A stretch of DNA of 5,917 bases from Lysobacterales bacterium (lineage in GTDB: Bacteria > Pseudomonadota > Gammaproteobacteria > Xanthomonadales > Xanthomonadaceae). The stretch covers positions 1-5,917 of the forward strand of contig JAATFS010000342.1 in the NCBI GenBank assembly GCA_015655035.1. The letters run 5' to 3'. Every line of letters begins with the position of its first letter. Position 1 is the first letter of the stretch. Below are positions 1 through 4,526 of the stretch, piece after piece. The position numbers were made by a program, and so were the translations under genes. Below the pieces are notes generated by a model. It had not been told where the DNA came from. It saw nothing but the letters and a program-made list of their open reading frames with translations, and ran no database searches.

Positions 1-452
1 TCGCGCGCGATCTTGGTGTTGGTGACGATATCGTCGTCGAGCGGACCGCCCGAGCCGGGCACGCACGGCACGCCGGCCGCCTGCATCGCGCGGATCGCTT
101 CGACCTTGTCGCCCATCAGGCGGATGGTGTCGGCTTTGGGGCCGATGAAGATGAAGCCGGATTGCTCCACGCGCTCGGCGAAGTCGGCGTTCTCCGACAG
201 GAAGCCGTAGCCGGGGTGGATGGCCTGGGCATCGGTGACCTCGGCCGCGGCGATCAGCGCCGGGATGTTGAGGTAGCTGTCCGTCGAGGGGGCCGGGCCG
301 ATGCAGACCGACTCATCGGCCATGGCCACGTGCTTGAGGTTACGGTCGACGGTGGAGTGCACCGCGACCGTGCGGATGCCGAGCGTATGGCACGCGCGCA
401 AGATGCGCAGCGCGATTTCGCCGCGATTGGCGATGACGACTTTATCGAGCAT
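1..452 (-). CDS. accC: Biotin carboxylase subunit of acetyl-CoA carboxylase, 5' part only
   Basis: AccC uses ATP and bicarbonate to carboxylate the biotin on AccB, the first half-reaction of cytoplasmic acetyl-CoA carboxylase (fatty acid synthesis). The window holds the first 150 codons, from ATG at 452-450; the gene runs off the left edge. The protein starts MLDKVVIANRGEIALRI, the usual opening of the biotin-carboxylase N-terminal (Rossmann-like) domain. It continues through HPGYGFLSENADFAE (about residues 81-95) and FIGPKADTIRLMGDK (about 107-121), the latter holding the lysine equivalent to E. coli Lys116, which contacts ATP. It then enters the ATP-grasp region with VPCVPGSGGPL. Similarity to E. 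coli AccC is nearly continuous and there is no frameshift. Upstream spacing to accB is 132 bp; the ribosome site is weak (CGGAA about 11 bases before ATG). Full-length AccC is usually about 450 aa, so roughly two thirds is missing because of the window edge, not because the gene is broken. Confidence 0.97.
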   Translation of the reverse strand, partial: MLDKVVIANRGEIALRILRACHTLGIRTVAVHSTVDRNLKHVAMADESVCIGPAPSTDSYLNIPALIAAAEVTDAQAIHPGYGFLSENADFAERVEQSGFIFIGPKADTIRLMGDKVEAIRAMQAAGVPCVPGSGGPLDDDIVTNTKIAR

Positions 453-584
453 GGGATTGGGGTTCCGAAGCACGGGGGTGGTCGGGACTCGGGCGCGAGG
501 ACCGGGAGTGACAAGAGCGTCGATACGGGGCGTGCCCGCGTTCGCTCGTGCTGGTCCCGGGCCGCGCCGCCCAAGTACCGGCGC

Positions 585-1070
585 TTAGCCGATGACGAAC
601 AGCGGCTGGTCGAACTCGACCGGCTGGCCGGTTTCGCCGAGGATCGCCACGATCGTGCCGGACACGTCGGCTTCGATCGGGTTGAACATCTTCATCGCCT
701 CGATGATCGCCAGGGTTTCACCGGCCTTGACCGCCTGACCGACGGTGACGAAGGCCGGCTTGTCCGGCGACGGCGAGGTGTAGAAGGTGCCGACCATCGG
801 CGCGCGCAGCACGTGGCCATCGGGCAGGGCGTTGCCGGCCTTGGCGGCGCCGCCAGTGGACGCCTCGGTGGGCGAGTTCATCGGCATGCTCGGCGCGGCG
901 GGCGCGGGCGCAGCCGGTGCGGCCGCGTACTGCGGTGCCGGGGCGGCCACCAGGCTGCCCTTGGGCGTACGTGCCAGGCGCACGCTTTCCTCGCCTTCCT
1001 TGATTTCGATCTCGGCGAGATTCGATTCTTCCAGCAGGTCGATGAGTTTCTTGATTTTACGCAGATCCAT
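585..1070 (-). CDS. accB: Biotin carboxyl carrier protein of acetyl-CoA carboxylase
   Basis: AccB carries the covalently bound biotin that AccC carboxylates and the AccA/AccD carboxyltransferase then discharges onto acetyl-CoA. The 161-aa protein begins MDLRKIKKLIDLLEES, the typical N-terminal segment that docks onto biotin carboxylase. An Ala/Pro-rich flexible linker follows (about residues 44-62), then the biotinyl domain (about 86-161). The biotin-attachment motif EAMKM is present with acceptor Lys127. TSPSPDK (about 98-104) matches the protruding 'thumb' of bacterial acetyl-CoA carboxylase BCCPs and separates it from generic biotinyl or lipoyl domains. Length fits the family (E. coli AccB is 156 aa). 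The ATG at 1070 was chosen because it has an AGAGG ribosome site and begins at the conserved MDLRK; an in-frame GTG at 1112 would add 14 unconserved residues. It lies 90 bp after aroQ and 132 bp before accC, consistent with co-transcription. The stop is TAA. Confidence 0.97.
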   Translation of the reverse strand: MDLRKIKKLIDLLEESNLAEIEIKEGEESVRLARTPKGSLVAAPAPQYAAAPAAPAPAAPSMPMNSPTEASTGGAAKAGNALPDGHVLRAPMVGTFYTSPSPDKPAFVTVGQAVKAGETLAIIEAMKMFNPIEADVSGTIVAILGETGQPVEFDQPLFVIG

Positions 1071-1075
1071 GGTGG

Positions 1076-1080
1076 CCTCT
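1076..1080 (-). promoter_or_regulatory. Ribosome binding site of accB
   Basis: The minus strand reads AGAGG with five bases (CCACC) before the ATG at 1070. This is the best Shine-Dalgarno match near accB, and it decides the start in favour of MDLRK over the upstream in-frame GTG at 1112. Confidence 0.7.
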
Positions 1081-1094
1081 TGAGGTGCAGGGAA

Positions 1095-1114
1095 CGGTGG
1101 CATCGCGGCCACCG
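1095..1114 (-). promoter_or_regulatory. Stem-loop in the aroQ-accB gap
   Basis: A perfect 7-bp inverted repeat, CGGTGGC and GCCACCG, encloses a 6-base loop. It lies in the 90-bp gap between the aroQ stop and the accB start, and its base is 24 bases before the accB ATG. In the minus-strand RNA only two U residues follow, so a full intrinsic terminator is unlikely. It could be an mRNA processing or stabilising structure, or a partial attenuator. The structure is seen directly; the role is inference. Confidence 0.4.
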
Positions 1115-1160
1115 ACTCGGAACGGGAAGGGCAAACGGTCGGGGGTGTCTGGCCCGGCCG

Positions 1161-1607
1161 TCAGTTAGGGGTTTCCAGGCGGGCGATCACGGCCGCCAGC
1201 GCCAGGCGGTAGCTGTCGGCACCGAAGCCGCAGATCACGCCGACGGCCGTGTCGCTGAGGTAGCTGTGATGGCGGAACGGCTCGCGCGCATGCGGGTTGG
1301 ACAGGTGGATTTCCACGAACGGGATCGCCACGCCCAGCAGCGCATCGCGCAGTGCAACCGAGGTGTGGGTGAACGCGGCCGGATTGATCAGGATGAAGGC
1401 GGTGCCGTCGCTACGCGCGGCATGGATGCGCTCTACCAGCACATGCTCGGCATTGCTCTGCAATGTCTGCAGCGCGTGCCCTGCGGCCTGCGCCTGGGCG
1501 CCGAGCGCGGCATCGATCTGCGCCAGCGTGGCGCGACCGTAGACCTCCGGCTCGCGGGTGCCGAGCAGATTGAGATTGGGGCCGTGTAGCAGCAGCAATC
1601 GAGCCAT
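1161..1607 (-). CDS. aroQ: Type II 3-dehydroquinate dehydratase
   Basis: AroQ dehydrates 3-dehydroquinate to 3-dehydroshikimate, the third step of the shikimate pathway to aromatic amino acids and folate. It is a cytoplasmic flavodoxin-like enzyme that forms dodecamers in this family. The 148-aa product has the usual length of about 145-150. It opens with LLLLHGPNLNLLGTREPEVYG, which holds the active-site lid residues Arg18 and the catalytic base Tyr23. Asn75 and His81 lie in INPAAFTHTSVALRDAL, and Glu99 and the catalytic His101 lie in VEIHLSN. Arg108, Arg112 and His113-His114 follow in HAREPFRHHSYLSD. These fit the positions known from the Mycobacterium tuberculosis enzyme. QSNAEH (residues 50-55) replaces the commoner QSNHEG, which I take as a lineage variant. 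The start is ATG at 1607 and the ribosome site is poor. It is probably the first gene of an aroQ-accB-accC unit. Confidence 0.97.
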   Translation of the reverse strand: MARLLLLHGPNLNLLGTREPEVYGRATLAQIDAALGAQAQAAGHALQTLQSNAEHVLVERIHAARSDGTAFILINPAAFTHTSVALRDALLGVAIPFVEIHLSNPHAREPFRHHSYLSDTAVGVICGFGADSYRLALAAVIARLETPN

Positions 1608-1683
1608 GGTGCCGTCGCGGAGTGGAAAGTGCGGAAGTCTGCGGGAAGCGCGGGATACTGTCCAGATAAGCGAAGTTGTCGCT

Positions 1684-1713
1684 ATTTTAAACGGACGTTT
1701 GAAATTCGCGGAA
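1684..1713 (-). promoter_or_regulatory. Candidate promoter of aroQ-accB-accC
   Basis: On the minus strand TAAAAT (1689-1684) matches the -10 consensus TATAAT at five of six positions and sits in the most A/T-rich patch of the gap. TTCCGC (1713-1708) lies 18 bases upstream in the -35 place but matches TTGACA only at its first two bases. Transcription would start near 1677, giving a leader of about 70 bases. The call rests mainly on the -10-like hexamer and base composition. Confidence 0.3.
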
Positions 1714-1874
1714 AACCATGGCGCGGCGGCGGCTGGCGGCGCTTGAGCCGGGGCTGAAGGCGATCGACGAGGGGTGGGCGGCAGGCCTGGAAGGACACCC
1801 GACTCGCGCCGTGGACTGCGCTTGCGTAGACCTGGCCGGGCGATCGCTGCGGTTTCGTCGGAGTTGACCGCAGA

Positions 1875-1889
1875 AGGCCGATGCGGCCT
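1875..1889 (-). terminator. Second, smaller hairpin downstream of the receptor gene
   Basis: A 6-bp perfect stem (AGGCCG and CGGCCT) with a 3-base loop is followed on the minus strand by TCTGC; with the last stem base this gives a short UUCU. It lies nine bases beyond the larger hairpin at 1899-1923. It may act with that hairpin as a tandem stop signal. The tail is too short for a classic intrinsic terminator. Confidence 0.35.
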
Positions 1890-1898
1890 CGGGGCAGG

Positions 1899-1923
1899 GC
1901 CGGCCCGGGACTACCGGACCGGC
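1899..1923 (-). terminator. Strong hairpin just after the receptor stop codon
   Basis: In minus-strand RNA GCCGGUCCGG can pair with CCGGGCCGGC across a 5-base loop: ten pairs, one of them a G-U wobble. The stem begins 12 bases past the receptor stop. There is no U-run after it, so either it is a GC-rich terminator of the kind that lacks a clear U-tract or it protects the mRNA 3' end. Position and stem strength favour a role in ending the receptor transcript before aroQ. Confidence 0.45.
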
Positions 1924-1934
1924 GCTGCGGGGGC

Positions 1935-4241
1935 TCAGAAGGTGTAGCGCAGCGAAGCGGTGACGTAGCGCCCCGGCATGCTGTACAGGTCCATGGTGCT
2001 GCCATCGGTCACGGAGTCGTTGACGCCGTTGCCGGTGACCAGGTTGCCGCGGTTGCCGCCTTGCAGGTTGCCCCAGTCCCAGTACTTGCGGTCGGTCAGG
2101 TTGCTCAGTCCGAGGTTGATCTCGAGGTTCTCGCTCGGGCGATAGTGAGCGAAGAAATCGACCTTGCCATAGCCTGCCGGGCGGAAGTAGCTGGAATCGC
2201 TCAGCTGGCTATGGCGGCGCACGCCGGTGCCGATCAGTTCGGCCCCCCAGTTGTCCGCGTCATAGGCGATACCGAGCACCAGCTTGGCCGGATCGACCGT
2301 GTTGAGCGGGCTGTAGCCGGTGTTGCCGGGCTCGATCAGGCGGCCATTGGCGATCGCGGCGCTGGCGTTGATCGACCAGTTGGCCAGGGCATCGGAGAAG
2401 TAGCCCAGGCGCAGCTGGCCGCTGGCTTCCAGGCCCTTGATGATGGCGTGCTCGGCGTTGACCGCCTGGAACGCCTGGACCACGTTCGCGGTCGGCATCA
2501 GCGCGTAGAACCACGACGGGATGTTGGCCGCCTCGAGCGCGTAGCCGCTCCAGATGAAGTCGTTGTAATAGGTGTAGTAGCCGCTGAAGTTGAACCAGCC
2601 GGCCTCGCCTTCGCCACGCAGGCCGATTTCGCCGCCCCGGCTGGTCTCTTCCTTCAGGTTCGGGTTCGGCAGATAGCCGATGTTGATGGCTATCGGGCCG
2701 TAGCTGGCGCTCTCGCCCCAGGCGCCGTCGATCTCGTTGTACAGCGGCGGGCGAAAACCTTCGGTGTAGTTGAAATAGGCGCTGAGGACATCATTGAATT
2801 TCCATTGCACCCCGAGCTTGGGCGAGACCCCGGTTGCGCTGTAGTCCTGTCGCGCCGAGCCGGTCATGCCGTAGTACAGCGCGTCGTCGTTGGGCTTGTA
2901 TTCGTAGCGGTCCACGCGCACGCCGGGGATCAGGCTCAGGCGGCCGTCGAGCAGCGTGATCCGGTCCTGCGCGAACAGTGCGTAGCGGTCGGTATCGCTG
3001 TCCGGGAACAGGTGCATCGGATAGTTGCCGGGCAGGTAGGTGGAACTGCTGCCGCTGGCGCCAGTGGTCTTGTTCACGCCATAGCCGCCGACGTAGCCTT
3101 TGGGGGAGGTGCGCGACACTTCCAGGCCGTAGCTGAGCGTCTGCTCGACGCCGGCTCCCTCGAAGTGCTTGGTCGCCACCAGCTTGCCGCCATAGGTGGT
3201 TTCCTGGGTGGGCAGGCTGCTGTAGTAGCGCTGGATGCGCGCGGTATCGGTCTGGCTGTGGGTGCGGCTGGAGGTCTTCTGCCAGTAGCCGTTCCATTCC
3301 AGGCTGTCGGCCAGCGCGCCGTGCAGCTGGTCGTAGGACTGGCCGAAATTAAGCTTGAAGCGGCGGTTACTGTCCTGCGACCGGTAGTAGCTAGCCGCGC
3401 CGGTGACGCTGCTTAAATTATTGGAATCGGTGTCGGTACGCGCGGTCTCGATGCCGACCACGTCGCGGCGGCCGCTGTCGGCCTGGTGCACGTACTTGGC
3501 CAGGAAGCCGGTCTGCTTGTAGGTCAGCGGATCGGCCTGGGTACGGCCGCCGGCACCGGTGCCGCCAACGTCGCCTTCGTTCTTGGTTTCGTGGCCACGG
3601 CGATAGGCGGCCTGCAACAACACGCTGTCGCGGGCATCGCCGAAGGCGACGGTGGCGACGGCGCCCTTGCTGTTGTCGCTGCCGTCATAGGAGGCCTTGA
3701 ACTGGCCGCCGAGGTGCTTGCCGGGCGCCAGGTAATCGGTCGGGTCCTTGGTCTTGAGCAGGACCGTGCCGCCCATCGCATCGGACGGGTACAGCGCCGA
3801 CACCGGGCCACGCAGGATCTCCACTTCCTTGATGCTGTCCATATCCAGCTGATTGCGCCCGGCGCGGAAGCTGCCGCCGCCCACGTTGGCGCCGAACGAC
3901 GCCGGCAGCGACACCCCATCCACTTCGATCCGGGTGCGGTTGCCGGACAAGCCACGGATGTTGAAGCTATCCAGGCCGAAGCGGCCGGCGGTGCCGATCA
4001 CCGATACGCCTGGCTCATAGCGCACCAGATCGCGGATGTTCTGCACCAGATACTTATCGATCTTCTCCCGGGTGATGACCGAGACGGTGCCGGGCGTATC
4101 CAGCTTGATGGACGGCGACGAAGCGGTGACGTCGATCTTAGGCAACGTGGGAGTGGCATCGGATTCGGCCGCGTAGGCGGACGATGCCAGGGTCAGGCCG
4201 ATGGTAGCGGCCAGGGTATGGATACAGAAAGCGTTGCGCAT
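1935..4241 (-). CDS. TonB-dependent outer-membrane receptor, hemoglobin/transferrin/lactoferrin-like family
   Basis: This 768-aa outer-membrane receptor should import a ligand using TonB-ExbB-ExbD energy. A Sec signal peptide ends AYA (residues 22-24), giving a mature start at Ala25. A TonB-box-like KIDVTA (35-40) precedes the plug (about 45-170), with VITREKID, NIRGLSG, RIEVDGV and EILRGPVSALYPSDAMGGTV. The latter resembles the plug of the hemoglobin/transferrin/lactoferrin receptor group (TIGR01786-like). The 22-strand barrel follows; GFRPP (495-499) and NPNL (526-529) correspond to the FRAP and NPNL boxes of heme receptors, GLSNLTDRKYW is near the end, and the C-terminal residue is Phe768 as in barrel proteins. 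No His lies between the two boxes, and none in the plug before residue 176, so heme or hemoglobin as ligand is doubtful. Start: ATG with GAGGA three bases upstream. A rare TTA Leu codon lies near 3417. No periplasmic binding protein, ABC transporter or heme oxygenase gene is beside it. Family confident, ligand unknown. Confidence 0.92.
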   Translation of the reverse strand: MRNAFCIHTLAATIGLTLASSAYAAESDATPTLPKIDVTASSPSIKLDTPGTVSVITREKIDKYLVQNIRDLVRYEPGVSVIGTAGRFGLDSFNIRGLSGNRTRIEVDGVSLPASFGANVGGGSFRAGRNQLDMDSIKEVEILRGPVSALYPSDAMGGTVLLKTKDPTDYLAPGKHLGGQFKASYDGSDNSKGAVATVAFGDARDSVLLQAAYRRGHETKNEGDVGGTGAGGRTQADPLTYKQTGFLAKYVHQADSGRRDVVGIETARTDTDSNNLSSVTGAASYYRSQDSNRRFKLNFGQSYDQLHGALADSLEWNGYWQKTSSRTHSQTDTARIQRYYSSLPTQETTYGGKLVATKHFEGAGVEQTLSYGLEVSRTSPKGYVGGYGVNKTTGASGSSSTYLPGNYPMHLFPDSDTDRYALFAQDRITLLDGRLSLIPGVRVDRYEYKPNDDALYYGMTGSARQDYSATGVSPKLGVQWKFNDVLSAYFNYTEGFRPPLYNEIDGAWGESASYGPIAINIGYLPNPNLKEETSRGGEIGLRGEGEAGWFNFSGYYTYYNDFIWSGYALEAANIPSWFYALMPTANVVQAFQAVNAEHAIIKGLEASGQLRLGYFSDALANWSINASAAIANGRLIEPGNTGYSPLNTVDPAKLVLGIAYDADNWGAELIGTGVRRHSQLSDSSYFRPAGYGKVDFFAHYRPSENLEINLGLSNLTDRKYWDWGNLQGGNRGNLVTGNGVNDSVTDGSTMDLYSMPGRYVTASLRYTF

Positions 4242-4244
4242 GAT

Positions 4245-4249
4245 TCCTC
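4245..4249 (-). promoter_or_regulatory. Ribosome binding site of the TonB-dependent receptor
   Basis: The minus strand reads GAGGA three bases before the ATG at 4241, a good match at slightly short spacing. It supports this start, which also gives a proper signal peptide. A 16-bp palindrome ends only two bases upstream of it. Confidence 0.65.
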
Positions 4250-4251
4250 AT

Positions 4252-4267
4252 CACCTGCAAACAGGTG
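4252..4267 (-). promoter_or_regulatory. Palindrome/hairpin next to the receptor ribosome site
   Basis: CACCTG-CAAA-CAGGTG on the plus strand is a perfect 6-bp inverted repeat with a 4-base spacer. In minus-strand mRNA it would form a tetraloop hairpin two bases before the Shine-Dalgarno GAGGA. It could hinder or frame ribosome entry, or be a DNA operator. The repeat is seen directly; the regulatory role is inferred from position. Confidence 0.45.
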
Positions 4268-4363
4268 TCAGTGGGGAGTGCGAATAGCTTGCTGAGGTAC
4301 CAAGACCTGTGGCTGGCGAGCACAGAGATAGGAGACGGCGCCAACAAGGCGAAACCGCGCGGA

Positions 4364-4392
4364 ATTCTAGGGCAAACGCCCGCCACGCGGAA
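4364..4392 (-). promoter_or_regulatory. Candidate promoter of the receptor gene
   Basis: On the minus strand TAGAAT (4369-4364) matches TATAAT at five of six positions. TTCCGC (4392-4387) lies 17 bases upstream but is a poor -35. A start near 4357 would give a leader of about 115 bases ending in the hairpin at 4252-4267. A GGGC-N4-GCCC repeat (4370-4381) lies in the spacer directly upstream of the -10. No recognisable Fur box was found in the gap by eye, so iron control is not shown by the sequence. Confidence 0.25.
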
Positions 4393-4412
4393 TGGGCATA
4401 CATCTCCCTACG

Positions 4413-4427
4413 TGTCAGTCATTGACA
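4413..4427. promoter_or_regulatory. Inverted repeat TGTCA-N5-TGACA upstream of the receptor gene
   Basis: TGTCA-GTCAT-TGACA is a perfect 5-bp inverted repeat with a 5-base spacer in the A/T-richer part of the 285-bp gap, about 170 bp before the receptor start. Its shape is that of a dimeric regulator's site. Minus-strand TTGTCA (4428-4423) overlapping it also resembles a -35 box, but I found no good -10 at normal spacing. The regulator, if any, is unknown. Confidence 0.25.
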
Positions 4428-4501
4428 AACAAACGGACCCGCCGCCGCCCTGGATCTCGCCGTCGCAGTCGCTTCAGCAGTTGCGTCAACCGCAGCCCGG
4501 C

Positions 4502-4521
4502 GCCGCCATCAGCCCGGCGGC
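4502..4521 (-). terminator. Hairpin just after the dsbD stop codon
   Basis: GCCGCC and GGCGGC form a 6-bp G/C-only stem with an 8-base loop, starting six bases beyond the dsbD stop in transcription order. No U-run follows. It is a possible weak terminator separating dsbD from the receptor gene, but short G/C stems are common by chance in DNA of this composition. Confidence 0.25.
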
Positions 4522-4526
4522 CCTCA

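Larger units (their letters stand above)
1608..1934. other. 327-bp intergenic region between the receptor gene and aroQ
   Basis: No recognisable gene family lies here. From the receptor side it holds two hairpins (1899-1923 and 1875-1889), then about 150 bp of G/C-rich sequence, then an A/T-richer patch at about 1680-1716 that is the likeliest place for the aroQ promoter. A 49-codon plus-strand frame (1718-1867) starts in this gap and is treated as a finding, not a gene. No tRNA, IS end or long direct repeat was seen that would mark how the receptor gene arrived. Confidence 0.6.

Noticed and set aside
453..584. Separate promoter or terminator between accB and accC
   Set aside because: The 132-bp gap shows only short G/C pairings such as GGGC-N2-GCCC and no convincing -10/-35 pair, so accC is taken as co-transcribed.
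585..1112. Longer 175-aa version of accB starting at GTG 1112
   Set aside because: The extra 14 residues are unconserved and encoded across the intercistronic hairpin. The MDLRK start at 1070 has the ribosome site and matches the family.
162..1589. Plus-strand open frame of 475 codons spanning accC, accB and aroQ
   Set aside because: It is antisense to three well-recognised genes. Its Arg/Gly/His/Asp-rich composition is typical of the complement of high-GC coding DNA, and no domain is recognisable.
1881..3416. Plus-strand open frame of 511 codons, rich in Val, Ala and Gly
   Set aside because: It lies opposite the receptor gene, whose signal peptide, plug motifs, barrel signature and terminal Phe are clear. 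The plus-strand product is low-complexity shadow sequence.
4242..4526. Fur box upstream of the receptor
   Set aside because: I looked for a GATAAT-repeat-like 19-mer on both strands and saw none close enough to claim.
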